NCBI GenBank assembly: GCA_003216795.1
Contig: QCIH01000001.1
Coordinates: 124,001 to 188,000, forward strand
Source of the DNA: Prochlorococcus sp. AG-402-K16
GTDB lineage: Bacteria > Cyanobacteriota > Cyanobacteriia > PCC-6307 > Cyanobiaceae
Direction: 5' to 3'
Length of the DNA stretch: 64,000 bases
The position numbers and the translations under genes were made by a program. Within the stretch, counting starts at the first letter, position 1, and each line of letters starts with the position of its first letter. The notes beneath the pieces are model-generated. The model was not told the DNA's origin and did not search any database. It saw only the letters and a list, made by a program, of their open reading frames with translations. Positions 52,619 through 61,046 of the stretch are shown here, piece after piece.

Positions 52619-52704
52619 AATTCGATAAATTCTGATTTTTATTTTGCATTTGTTATACCTTATTAAAGACGATCAAAAATTGCCTGGCCAAACAGTAATT
52701 AAGA

Positions 52705-53442
52705 ATGCAATCAACTGAGCAAATCTTAGCTTCAACTCCTGGCAGTTCACAATTGCCTACGAGCTCTCAAACTCCCTCAAGAGTTCTAGTTGTTGAACCT
52801 CACCCCACACTTAGAACAGTCCTTGTGCAAAGGCTTCGCCAAGATGGCCATTTAGCTGCAGCAGTAGGTACAGCTGCAGAAGCTATAGACTTATGCAGAG
52901 AACAATCACCTGACTTATTAGTTAGCGCAGAAATCCTCGAGCAGAATACTGCAATGAGGCTAGCCCAACAACTGGGGTCTTCAGTCATAGTTTTAACGGC
53001 AAGATCAGGTGTTGAAGCATTAGTAAATCTATTAGATGAAGGAGCAGATGATGTTCTCAGAAAACCTTTTGGACTTGAAGAGCTTGCAGCACGTTGCAGA
53101 ACACTTTTAAAAAGGGGAAGGATAGGATTACAAGAAAAAGTTGCAGTTGGACCTTTAGAAGTTCATCTTCTTTTAAGGCAAGTTACTCTAAGCGAGAAGC
53201 CCGTTGAATTAAGCCCTAGGGAGTTCGCACTGCTTTGCGCCCTTTTAATGCCACCCGGGATGGTAAGAAGTCGTCAAGAGCTATTAAGGATGGCCTGGCC
53301 TCCCTTCAGTGGCGGACCTAGATCTGTTGATACTCAGGTATTAACTTTGCGGAGAAAATTAGAACAGGCTGGATTGGGAGAAGGTGGGGGAATAACCACT
53401 GTTAGACAACAAGGTTATAGATTCAGTATTGATAATATTTAA
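52705..53442 (+). CDS. OmpR/PhoB-type regulator with degenerate receiver domain
   Basis: 245 residues: an N-terminal Ser/Thr/Pro lead (1-25), a receiver domain (about 27-140) and a winged-helix DNA-binding domain (about 148-242, ending TTVRQQGYRFS). The receiver lacks the acidic pocket: the usual DD is EP (VVEPHPT), and the phospho-acceptor Asp position in PDLLVSAEIL is Ala. The Thr (VLTARSG) and Lys (RKPFG) are kept. It should therefore work without phosphorylation. GC is visibly higher than neighbours. Its stop overlaps the convergent gene's in TTAA. The target is unknown. Confidence 0.88.
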   Translation: MQSTEQILASTPGSSQLPTSSQTPSRVLVVEPHPTLRTVLVQRLRQDGHLAAAVGTAAEAIDLCREQSPDLLVSAEILEQNTAMRLAQQLGSSVIVLTARSGVEALVNLLDEGADDVLRKPFGLEELAARCRTLLKRGRIGLQEKVAVGPLEVHLLLRQVTLSEKPVELSPREFALLCALLMPPGMVRSRQELLRMAWPPFSGGPRSVDTQVLTLRRKLEQAGLGEGGGITTVRQQGYRFSIDNI

Positions 53443-53945
53443 TTTAGAAAAGCGAAAAGTTCACCAATAATCATCAAAACTGATAGTAATGTCAGGAATT
53501 TATATGTCCATAGTGGTGAAATATAAGATATTTCATTAATGGAAATCCCAGTATTACTGGAAACAATTAATAAGAATTTTTCAAAGTTTTCCACTCTTTG
53601 TGGGACAAGAAAATTATCACCTTGGAAAGTATTAAAGTAATAAACTTTACTACCCTGACTTGTTGGCAAAGATTTGATTAATTTAATATCTTTCCAAGAA
53701 ATCTCCCAATTTTTTTTTCCTAAGAATCTAGAAATAAAGCTACTTTTATATGAAATTTTATTACTACAAGTTTCTACATAATCACTAGTGATATTGATTA
53801 CCAAATAAAGTCCTAAGGCAAAAATTATAAAAGAGGGGATTTTTAATTTTTCGATTGAGATAAGTGGTAAAGGAATTGTAAGCGCTAGATAAAGAGAAAT
53901 TAACGAACATTTGACAAAAAAACGAGTTTTAAATTTTTCAATCAT
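53439..53945 (-). CDS. membrane protein with a possible PH-like domain
   Basis: 168 residues. Hydrophobic segments occur near 10-30, 35-55 and 145-165. The middle (KKNWEISWKDIKLIKSLPTSQGSKVYYF) resembles the bacterial PH-like domain of small cyanobacterial membrane proteins. Function unknown. It follows crtH by 15 bases, same strand. Confidence 0.65.
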   Translation of the reverse strand: MIEKFKTRFFVKCSLISLYLALTIPLPLISIEKLKIPSFIIFALGLYLVINITSDYVETCSNKISYKSSFISRFLGKKNWEISWKDIKLIKSLPTSQGSKVYYFNTFQGDNFLVPQRVENFEKFLLIVSSNTGISINEISYISPLWTYKFLTLLSVLMIIGELFAFLN

Positions 53946-53960
53946 TTCAGAAGTATCCTT

Positions 53961-55505
53961 TTAGTCGGGCAGTTTAAAACTGTTTATATTTAACTTGGCA
54001 CCTATTTTATGAGCGCATGCGTATCCACTAAAAGCAACTGCATTTAGGCCTTGGCCAGGGAAGCATGAATCCCCTACACAATAAAGGTTTTGAATTTTTG
54101 TGGTATTAAAAGGCATTGGCAAAAGTCCAAGCAACTTTTTACTAGGAATTGGCCCATAACTACCTTGATATCTTCCCAGAAACTTTTTATGAGTTTTGGG
54201 AGTACCAATTTCTTTGTGATCAATATTTTGTTCAAGATTAGGAAGAATTGTTGATATTTTTTCAATAAGAAATGAAAAATATTTTTCTTTCTTTTGCAAA
54301 TATTCTTTCCGTGATAGGCCTTCCCACTCACTCATCGATGAAGGAGTAAATGCATGTACGATATGCTTTCCTTCTGGAGCCAAAGACGAGTCAAGCAAAG
54401 TAGGTATAGAAACAAAAATTACTCCCTTTTCGTTTTCTAATTCATCCCAATTTTCAACAATTATATGATGACAATTAAAATTATCGGATATTAGATTTTT
54501 TTCTACTCCAAGGTGAATCGAAACAAAAGAAGGTGAGGGTTTATAAGTTTCTGACCACTTATATTCACTTTTTGGCACGTTATTACTAGAAATTAATCCT
54601 TTAGTATTATCTTTTAATCCAAATGTATCCCATCTAGTGGAGTTGGATACAATAATGTTTGAATATAATTCTTCCCCATTTGAAAGTTTAACTCCTACCG
54701 CTTTCTCATCCTTTAAGAGAATTTCAGTCACATTGGCTTTATATCTAACTTTTCCTCCTAATTTTTCAATACCAGAAACAAACTTCTCTGCTATCGTTCC
54801 AACTCCCCCTTTTGGATAGTTTATCCCACCAGCATGCCTATCTGTAAATACCATTCCCGCATTAATCATAGGGGTTTTTAGAGCTGGCATTACAGACCAA
54901 CAAAAACATTCGATATCGATAAATTTTAAAAGTTCAGGATCTTTTATAAACTTTCTCGCAACGTCTCCAGCATTTGCTGGTAACCATCTAGCTAACCCTA
55001 AACAGGATAATGGAGATTTAAAGAAAACTTTAAAAAGATAACTTGGATCCTCTATTGATAAAAGAGGCATTGAATCTAAACATTTAAAAACACTTGCGCA
55101 AGTATCATAGAATTTCTTGATACCTTTTTTTTCCTTGGGGAAACTAGCTGATAATTTGCTTATAAATTGCTCATAATTTTTATCTACAGAGATATTAAAG
55201 TTATGTGGCAAGTGATATTCCAGTTGAACAGGATCGGGAATAGTTTCGCATTTTTCATTTACATCTTTCAAAGCACGAGTTAATAAATTGGTATAACCTT
55301 TCTCTCCAAATCCAAAAATCATTGAAGCCCCTACATCAAAGGTATAGCCTTTTCTCTTGAAAGAGCCTCCACTTCCGCCAGGAATAATATATTTTTCAAG
55401 AACTAATACTTGAGCTCCTTTTGCCGCCAATTGTGAAGCAGTTACTAACCCTCCTATTCCTGAGCCAATAATAATTGCATCGAAATTTTTCTTATTTAAT
55501 TCCAT
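53961..55505 (-). CDS. crtH: prolycopene (carotenoid) isomerase
   Basis: Converts poly-cis-lycopene to all-trans lycopene. 514 residues. N-terminal FAD-binding Rossmann motif DAIIIGSGIGGLVTASQLA near residue 10; VLVLEKYIIPGGSGGSF continues the dinucleotide fold; C-terminal LYCVGDSCFPGQGLNAVAFSG is the flavin-binding end of the CRTISO family. It is 24 bases downstream of trmFO, same strand. Membrane-associated in related proteins. Confidence 0.93.
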   Translation of the reverse strand: MELNKKNFDAIIIGSGIGGLVTASQLAAKGAQVLVLEKYIIPGGSGGSFKRKGYTFDVGASMIFGFGEKGYTNLLTRALKDVNEKCETIPDPVQLEYHLPHNFNISVDKNYEQFISKLSASFPKEKKGIKKFYDTCASVFKCLDSMPLLSIEDPSYLFKVFFKSPLSCLGLARWLPANAGDVARKFIKDPELLKFIDIECFCWSVMPALKTPMINAGMVFTDRHAGGINYPKGGVGTIAEKFVSGIEKLGGKVRYKANVTEILLKDEKAVGVKLSNGEELYSNIIVSNSTRWDTFGLKDNTKGLISSNNVPKSEYKWSETYKPSPSFVSIHLGVEKNLISDNFNCHHIIVENWDELENEKGVIFVSIPTLLDSSLAPEGKHIVHAFTPSSMSEWEGLSRKEYLQKKEKYFSFLIEKISTILPNLEQNIDHKEIGTPKTHKKFLGRYQGSYGPIPSKKLLGLLPMPFNTTKIQNLYCVGDSCFPGQGLNAVAFSGYACAHKIGAKLNINSFKLPD

Positions 55506-55529
55506 TTTTTGGATCTTTGATAATCAATC

Positions 55530-56942
55530 TTAGTAAATTTTGCTAAGTAAGTGGTCTTTATCAAAAAAAGAGTCTAGTTCATTTTTAAAGTCATTCAAGA
55601 CTTCTGTAGATCTTTCTTGATAAGCTTTATACCTTAATCTTTTATCTTTTATTCTTTTAGTTAATTCTGGAACTAAACCAAATGAAGCAGGCATTGGTTG
55701 GAATTTATTTTTTTTCTGATTAGAGAATATTTGATTTTTGTTACTAATAAAATTCATTAGAGAACCAATCATTGATTCATCAGGAAAACTTACTGGTTTT
55801 TTACCCTTAGCTAATAATGATGCATTTATTCCTGCAAGCAAGCCTCCTGCTGCTGCTGCTGCATAACCTTCTGTCCCAGTTATTTGACCCGCAGCAAAAA
55901 GATTTTCTCTTTTCATAAATTGCAATGTCGGTAAAAGTAATTTTGGAGATTCTAAAAATGTATTTCTATGCATTACTCCAAAACGTACAAACTCAGCCTT
56001 TTCTAAACCAGGAATCATCCTAAATATTCTTTTTTGCTCAGACCATTTGAGGTTAGTTTGAAAACCTACCAAATTTAGCAATTTTCCTCCTAAATCTTCT
56101 TTCCTTAATTGGACAACTGCATGAGGTCGCTTTTTCAATCTATTTTCCCTATCAAATAAGTCTCCCCATTTTGGATTCCACAAACCAATAGATTTCAATG
56201 GTCCGTATCTCATTGTATCAACTCCCCTTCTAGCAATTTCTTCAATTGGTAAGCAAGCTTCAAAGAAATTAGCTGACTCTTTCTCAAAGTCTTTTAAATT
56301 AGCTTGTTCTCCTTCAATTAGTTCATTTCTGAAATGGATGTAATCATTTTCATCCATAGGGCAATTAAGATATGCCGGATCTCCTTTATCGTACCTACTA
56401 GCTTTAAATACAATCTCTTGATCAATGGTATCTCCATAAATAATAGGACTAGCGGCATCAAAAAAATGACACTCATCTATACCTGTAAAGGCTTGGATTT
56501 CATAGGACAATTCATCGGCAGTTAAGGGACCAGTCGCAAGGATTGTTATATTTTCTTTGCTTGGGAGATCCAATTGTTCAAATCTCTTAATTTCAATTAA
56601 AGGATGATTAGATAAAACATTAGTTAAGGCAATACTAAATTTTGATCTATCAACCGCTAAAGCTCCACCTGCTGGTACAGCAAATTTGTCTGCTGTTTGA
56701 ACAATCAATGATTTGAAAATTCTAAGTTCTTTTTGCAATAGACCTGCAGCTCTATCAGGACTTAAAGCTCCAAAACTATTGCTACAAACTAATTCTCCAA
56801 ATTCACCCGTATGATGAGCTGGAGTTGATTTGATAGGTCTCATTTCAACTAGTTTGACTGGTACACCAGAATTTGCTACCTGCCAGGCAGCTTCTGATCC
56901 CGCAAGACCAGCACCAATAACTATTACGTCTTTATTTAACAA
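55530..56942 (-). CDS. trmFO: methylenetetrahydrofolate-tRNA (uracil-5) methyltransferase
   Basis: Makes m5U54 in tRNA using methylene-THF and FADH2. 470 residues. The start is TTG at 56942, forced by the Rossmann motif [18 protein letters not shown] beginning at residue 6. Also visible are [17 protein letters not shown] with the catalytic Cys and [16 protein letters not shown] near residue 345. psbY ends only seven bases upstream on the same strand, so the two probably share a transcript. Confidence 0.95.
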   Translation of the reverse strand: MLNKDVIVIGAGLAGSEAAWQVANSGVPVKLVEMRPIKSTPAHHTGEFGELVCSNSFGALSPDRAAGLLQKELRIFKSLIVQTADKFAVPAGGALAVDRSKFSIALTNVLSNHPLIEIKRFEQLDLPSKENITILATGPLTADELSYEIQAFTGIDECHFFDAASPIIYGDTIDQEIVFKASRYDKGDPAYLNCPMDENDYIHFRNELIEGEQANLKDFEKESANFFEACLPIEEIARRGVDTMRYGPLKSIGLWNPKWGDLFDRENRLKKRPHAVVQLRKEDLGGKLLNLVGFQTNLKWSEQKRIFRMIPGLEKAEFVRFGVMHRNTFLESPKLLLPTLQFMKRENLFAAGQITGTEGYAAAAAGGLLAGINASLLAKGKKPVSFPDESMIGSLMNFISNKNQIFSNQKKNKFQPMPASFGLVPELTKRIKDKRLRYKAYQERSTEVLNDFKNELDSFFDKDHLLSKIY

Positions 56943-56948
56943 ATTGGA

Positions 56949-57065
56949 TTAATCCTTGCCCAAAAAGTCCCTATTGAATTGCTCTCTTGCTGGTTTTTGT
57001 ATATTGAATATAACCCAAGCTAAAGCGGCAATAATGGGGGCAAAAACTACGATAGTTCTAAGCAT
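56949..57065 (-). CDS. psbY: photosystem II protein PsbY
   Basis: 38 residues, read directly from the sequence. It begins [17 protein letters not shown], a single membrane helix, and ends NRDFLGKD. This matches the PsbY small subunit at the periphery of photosystem II, next to cytochrome b559. Seven bases separate its stop from the TTG start of trmFO. Confidence 0.9.
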
Positions 57066-57242
57066 TTTAGAAATCCTATTAACGATTAAATTATTTTAAC
57101 TTTTAACTGTAAATTTAGAGAGAAATTTTAATTTTTTATTTCATAAGTTAAGAATTGTTTTTCTATTGTTCAACTTGAGACAAAAAGTTGTTTTTTTTAC
57201 CTTAAAAAGGGATAATTCCATATGTACTCGATTTTACAAAAT

Positions 57243-57314
57243 GGGTCGCTAGCTCAGCGGTAGAGCATCCGGCTTTTAACCGGCTGGTCCTGAGTTCGAA
57301 TCTCAGGCGACCCA
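57243..57314 (+). tRNA. tRNA-Lys (UUU)
   Basis: A 72-base cloverleaf: acceptor GGGTCGC with GCGACCC, D-arm GCTC...GAGC, anticodon loop CTTTTAA (anticodon TTT), T-arm CTGAG-TTCGAAT-CTCAG. CCA is not encoded. The top pair of the anticodon stem (T against C) does not match, and the other four do. It marks the start of a looser, less gene-dense stretch. Confidence 0.95.
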
Positions 57315-57753
57315 CATTTTTATTGAGTTCATCTTCTTAACCGCGAAAGATATAGATCCAAAATTTAACATAAGCATATCTTCAAACCATGCAGCTTTAA
57401 ATTTTTAAAGGTTCTGTGTTAAATTTCATGCAAAATTCTTCATTAGATAAATCTAGTATTACCCTCAGGGGATCTCAAAATACAAAAAATTTTTAAATCG
57501 AATTAAGTTGCGGAGATACTATTTTATTCTATTTAAAACTTCAAATAACTTATATAAATTATCTGAAATTTTTCTTTCAATCCTTACTAGAAAATAGGAA
57601 AATTTATTACTTAATACAATTTTGTAGCAATTCTGTTACAATAGGGAATTACTTCCACCAAATAATCAAATTTCGCAAAAAAAATCTAAAAATTACTTTA
57701 CAAAGCTTCATAATCCCTGTTACAATAATTCATATACATTCTTTTTTTTAATC
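57315..57753. other. intergenic region between tRNA-Lys and hli
   Basis: Long AT-rich stretch without a convincing gene. ctgttacaata occurs twice, at 57633-57643 and 57717-57727; the second copy overlaps the hli promoter. No repeat array, tRNA fragment or transposon is visible. Only a 22-codon frame was seen and not called. Confidence 0.6.
57697..57736 (+). promoter_or_regulatory. hli promoter with HLR1-like element
   Basis: TTTACA (57697-57702) and TACAAT (57721-57726) sit 18 bases apart, a good sigma-70-type promoter 28 bases before the hli start. Over the -10, GTTACAAT (57719-57726), two bases, and TTCATATA (57729-57736) resemble the HLR1 direct repeat bound by RpaB. The first half matches the consensus fully and the second matches six of eight positions. 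Control by RpaB is inferred. Confidence 0.45.
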
Positions 57754-57861
57754 ATGACACCTGAAGCAGAACGTTTTAACGGTTGGGCAGCAATGTTAGG
57801 TTTTGTTGCAGCAGTAGGCGCATATGTAACTACTGGACAAATTATTCCAGGTTGGTTTTAA
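57754..57861 (+). CDS. hli: high-light-inducible protein (Hli/Scp)
   Basis: 35 residues: MTPEAERFNGWAAMLGFVAA and onward to QIIPGWF. The ExxNGWxAMLGFxAA helix is the chlorophyll-binding helix of the LHC superfamily; E6, N9 and R7 are the pigment-binding/ion-pair residues. It protects photosystems under excess light. It is a short form, with almost no N-terminal lead before the helix. No clear ribosome binding site. High-light Prochlorococcus carry many such genes. Confidence 0.92.
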   Translation: MTPEAERFNGWAAMLGFVAAVGAYVTTGQIIPGWF

Positions 57862-58180
57862 ATTTCTTTTTTATAGAAATATAAAATTCAGCTTTTAGCA
57901 TCAAATACTTGATGTAACCTAATAGATATTTATGTTATCTAAAATACCCTCAAATAACTTGAAATTAAGTTTTTACTTGATCTCAAGATTTGAGGAATTT
58001 TTATTGGAATTTAATTTATTTAGTGCCTAAAATTACTGGCCAAAAGCCTAAAAAATTATCGGAAGTATTACGATAAGAAGAGTTATAAAAATAATAAATC
58101 ACAGTTTATTTGGCTAAATGACCTTAGATTTACTTAATATAAGTTCCTGTTAAACAAATTTATTCTCTAAATTTGATAAT
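57862..58180. other. intergenic region after hli
   Basis: AT-rich, no gene seen on either strand. Two weak hairpin-plus-T structures lie here: aactt/aagtt at 57956-57971 followed by T5, and ctcaa/ttgag at 57982-57994 followed by gaattttt. Either could end the hli transcript. Nothing else is recognised. Confidence 0.4.
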
Positions 58181-58309
58181 TCAAGATTTCTTTTTATCTA
58201 TATTATCCAAGCATGTAGAACATAATAAGTGACCTTTTTTACTCCAAAATGTTTTTGTTGATCTTTCTATATCCTTTCTGCATATTAAACATTTAAAAAT
58301 TGGAGACAT
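58181..58309 (-). CDS. small zinc-ribbon protein
   Basis: 42 residues read directly: MSPIFKCLICRKDIERSTKT onward to STCLDNIDKKKS. Two CxxC pairs (CLIC and CSTC) 19 residues apart form a zinc-ribbon-like knuckle, so zinc binding is very plausible. Function unknown. It is isolated between hli and the porin, with no operon partner. Confidence 0.6.
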   Translation of the reverse strand: MSPIFKCLICRKDIERSTKTFWSKKGHLLCSTCLDNIDKKKS

Positions 58310-58460
58310 TCAAATCATTATCCAGAATTAGAGTTTATCTTCTTATTAAAATAGAAGCTAACTATAGATATAATAATAAAAATTAATTTACTTATCATTT
58401 TTATTTAGAATCTTCTTATTTAAATATTAAAAAATTTACTTTAAAAACTTTTTAATAAAA

Positions 58461-58486
58461 AAAGACCTGCTGTTAAGCAGGTCTTT
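58461..58486 (-). terminator. rho-independent terminator of the porin gene
   Basis: A perfect 11-base inverted repeat: aaagacctgct at 58461-58471 and agcaggtcttt at 58476-58486, loop gtta. On the minus strand it is followed by a T-rich run (58460-58453), 31 bases beyond the porin stop. It is the clearest intrinsic terminator in the window and fits a highly expressed gene. Confidence 0.85.
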
Positions 58487-58516
58487 CTTTATGTGTAGTT
58501 TTTTCTATCTAATTTA

Positions 58517-59596
58517 TTAGAAAGAGAATGAAGTTTTAACAGCTACTCCTGTTAAATCATCAGAACCTGAAGCTGTCTCTTCAATGAAAATACCTGGAGT
58601 GATAGTCATTGAATCATTTACTGGATAAGAGTAAGACGCTTCATAGATAAGATACTCAGTAGCATTGTCAGCAAAAAGTCCAGTAGTTGCAGCTGCAATG
58701 TTTACTGAACCAGGGCCAACCTCTGGGAAGCTTAGACCAACAAAGTATCCAGAACTATCAGTTCCGCTTGTTTCTGAAGTTTCGTAACCAACACTTAAGC
58801 TTGCTAAATCAAAAGAGTAGTAACCATTAAGACCCCAGGTTGTTGTCTCAGCGCCTGTTCCACCATCATCACTAATGTATGCAACAGCTACTCCGTAACT
58901 GTCTGCTGAATAAGCAGCATTAATACCAAATGCGTCAGCAGCATCACCTAAGATTTCAGTATTTCCAGATGTTACTCCACCAGCTAGTGAGAATCCAGAA
59001 TCAAATGCATAACCTAAAGCTGCAGTAACACCTTTACCACCTGCACCCATAGAGTTACCAGTACCACAGTCGTCTGGTGTTGCATCAGTGAATGCGCTAT
59101 AGGTACAAGCTCCTGTAAATGCAGTACTTAGGTCAGTTGAATCACCAACTACCATTGTTGCTCCACCAACAGGGAATGAATAAGTAACACCATCAACAAC
59201 TAAGCTAGTTCCACTGTCGAAACCCATTTTGGTTCCAATTGGAGATAATGATGCACTACCGTTATCGATAGCTATATCAAGTGAATCTTCACCTGTGAAA
59301 CTTGTTGATAAACCGATGTTAAATTGAAAATCTAAACCTGTTGTTTCGCTAGTTGTATCACCGTCTATAGAACCTAGAACAGAGCCAACGCTGAATGATG
59401 CAGTAGTTGTTTCTGAGAAACTACCAGCTTCAAAGTTGTTTAGTCTAGCTTCTAGACCGTCTACACGGCTATTAGTCACTGCAATTTCTTCTGCAGCGTT
59501 GAAGTCATTAATAGTGACTTCGTTCGCAGTTGCTGCCATAGGCGCTAATAGGCCTAATGATGCAGGAGCTACGAGCAAGCTCTTGAAAAGCTTCAT
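58517..59596 (-). CDS. outer-membrane porin-like protein without SLH domain
   Basis: 359 residues from ATG 59596, which has gagga six bases upstream; an upstream in-frame start (59626) would add ten basic residues and has no such site. Signal peptide ending TANE. A short coiled-coil-like piece (SRVDGLEARLNNFEAG, near 43-58) is followed by alternating beta-strand sequence rich in Ser/Thr/Gly/Asp, ending in Phe (VKTSFSF), the outer-membrane barrel signature. The S-layer homology domain typical of cyanobacterial porins is absent. Very acidic, as in marine surface proteins. Terminated by the hairpin downstream. Confidence 0.82.
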   Translation of the reverse strand: MKLFKSLLVAPASLGLLAPMAATANEVTINDFNAAEEIAVTNSRVDGLEARLNNFEAGSFSETTTASFSVGSVLGSIDGDTTSETTGLDFQFNIGLSTSFTGEDSLDIAIDNGSASLSPIGTKMGFDSGTSLVVDGVTYSFPVGGATMVVGDSTDLSTAFTGACTYSAFTDATPDDCGTGNSMGAGGKGVTAALGYAFDSGFSLAGGVTSGNTEILGDAADAFGINAAYSADSYGVAVAYISDDGGTGAETTTWGLNGYYSFDLASLSVGYETSETSGTDSSGYFVGLSFPEVGPGSVNIAAATTGLFADNATEYLIYEASYSYPVNDSMTITPGIFIEETASGSDDLTGVAVKTSFSF

Positions 59597-59776
59597 AAAT
59601 TTCCTCACACGAAATTTAAAGTACACCTCAAGATAGTGTATTTAGGCATACAAAATCAAGTATCAACGACTACATTTCTGAATAATTTGTGCCACTTTCT
59701 CAAGTTGTACAATCAGTACATGGTTAGTTCAATTTATTTCTTTTGTTTTTTTTATCTGATTTATTGATTTTAGAAT

Positions 59777-59941
59777 TCATATTTTTTTGGAAATTCTGAA
59801 AGAAACTTTTTCTGTTTTGTATTTTTTCTTCTTTTTATTATCAACCGCATCTACGTACCATCCAGAAGCTAACCTAGTGTCAATTTCTTCGTAACTCTCT
59901 TTTTGATTTAATTTATTTAAGGATTTCTTTTTATAATCCAT
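59777..59941 (-). CDS. 54-residue basic protein, hypothetical
   Basis: Read directly on the minus strand: starts MDYKKKSLNKLNQKESYEEI, contains DTRLASGWYVDAVDN, ends in a Lys-rich tail. A gggaa sequence lies a few bases before the ATG. The non-repetitive middle and normal codon use suggest a real gene, but no family is recognised. Confidence 0.45.
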   Translation of the reverse strand: MDYKKKSLNKLNQKESYEEIDTRLASGWYVDAVDNKKKKKYKTEKVSFRISKKI

Positions 59942-60172
59942 AAATTCCCATGATTTTTACTTTAATAAAAAAAATATAGCATTTAAATATAATTTGAGCA
60001 GTAAATTGAATAGTTAAAAGTTTTTATTTGGATTTTGAAAATTATTTTTCTTTGGGGGTTTTATTTCCTGAAATCTTTAGAAAAAAGAAAAAAAAATTTT
60101 TATTTCCCTCAACAAAAAAAATAATTAGTTATATTTTTTTTAAATTTACAAACCTGAGGAGCACAAGGTCAA

Positions 60173-60277
60173 ATGACTCATCTTAATTTAATAGTGAACT
60201 CTTTACCAAGAGATTTATTAGAATTTGTTTTTTTTCTTGCAGTTGGTTTCACAGCAGGATCTGTAGGTATCATTTAG
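60173..60277 (+). CDS. 34-residue membrane peptide
   Basis: Starts MTHLNLIVNSLPRDLLEF, followed by one hydrophobic helix (FVFFLAVGFTAGSVGII). It has a good ribosome binding region, gaggag at 60156-60161 and aagg at 60165-60168. The size and shape recall small photosystem or cytochrome b6f subunits, but it does not match those I know (PsbM, PsbX, Psb30, PetM, PetN, PsaM). Confidence 0.55.
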   Translation: MTHLNLIVNSLPRDLLEFVFFLAVGFTAGSVGII

Positions 60278-60390
60278 TTCTACTCAACTAAAATTTTATT
60301 TATTTGTCAAATTAAATTTAGGGTAAATATAATTTGCTGAAATCATTGAGATTAAATAAACCTATTTTTCAAAATTTATCATCAATTCTT

Positions 60391-60903
60391 TCAAATCGAA
60401 ATAATCGACTTAACAGGAAAATTAAATTTTGACCTACCTTTCAATCCAATCAATTCAACAACGGTAAGTAAACCTGAAATTTCCTTTCTTTGTTCTTGAA
60501 GCAATTTCGAAACACAATCAACTGTACCTCCCGTGGCTAACAAGTCATCTACGATTACGAAAGTATGAAATTTTTTCAGGGCTTTACTTTGTATAGAAAG
60601 AGAATTTTTTCCATATTCCAAATCATAATTTCTTGATAATAAATGCCCTGGTAGCTTTCCGGGTTTTCGGGCAACAATCATGGGTTTAGATGATTCTAGA
60701 GCAACTGCAGAACCAAAAATAAATCCCCTAGCATCTATGGAAATTATTGCTTCTGCATTTTTTAAAATTTGATTTGAAGACATTTTTAAAATAAGGTCCT
60801 GAAAAATATCTGGATGTTGAAGAATTTCTAGAACGTCTTTAAAATCAATACCTTTTTTTGGAAAATCCTTATAAGTGAGAATCAAATCTTCTAATTTTTT
60901 CAT
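60391..60903 (-). CDS. apt: adenine phosphoribosyltransferase
   Basis: Salvages adenine to AMP using PRPP made by Prs. 170 residues, full length. The PRPP motif is FVIVDDLLATGGTVD near residue 115, and DARGFIFGSAVA near 58 is the adenine-pocket block. ATG start. The promoter region of a candidate small RNA lies immediately upstream on the other strand. Confidence 0.96.
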   Translation of the reverse strand: MKKLEDLILTYKDFPKKGIDFKDVLEILQHPDIFQDLILKMSSNQILKNAEAIISIDARGFIFGSAVALESSKPMIVARKPGKLPGHLLSRNYDLEYGKNSLSIQSKALKKFHTFVIVDDLLATGGTVDCVSKLLQEQRKEISGLLTVVELIGLKGRSKFNFPVKSIISI

Positions 60904-60952
60904 AACGTCTAAGTCTTGAATGTAGTTCAGATGGATATCCTATAATGATAAA

Positions 60953-61046
60953 AAATTAATTATTACATTTCAAAAAGTTAGGGTTAGTGAGAAACTTTTA
61001 GTAACGCGGGTGACCTCTAGAAATTACAATTGCACAAAATTTTTTT
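60953..61046 (+). ncRNA. candidate small RNA, copy 1
   Basis: A consensus -10 TATAAT (60941-60946) with ttgaat 19 bases upstream predicts a start near 60953. The body carries an element (60975-61025) shared with a second locus one kilobase on: ctttt-agtaacgcgggtgac and tagaaatt. It ends in T7 at 61040-61046. No protein is encoded. Size and the GCGGGTG core remind me of the Yfr2 family of picocyanobacterial RNAs, but I am not certain. The T-tract overlaps the stop of the convergent membrane-protein gene. Confidence 0.5.

Noticed and set aside
57428..57496. 22-codon frame after tRNA-Lys (MQNSSLDKSSITL...)
   Set aside because: Too short, no ribosome binding site and no recognised likeness; kept as intergenic.
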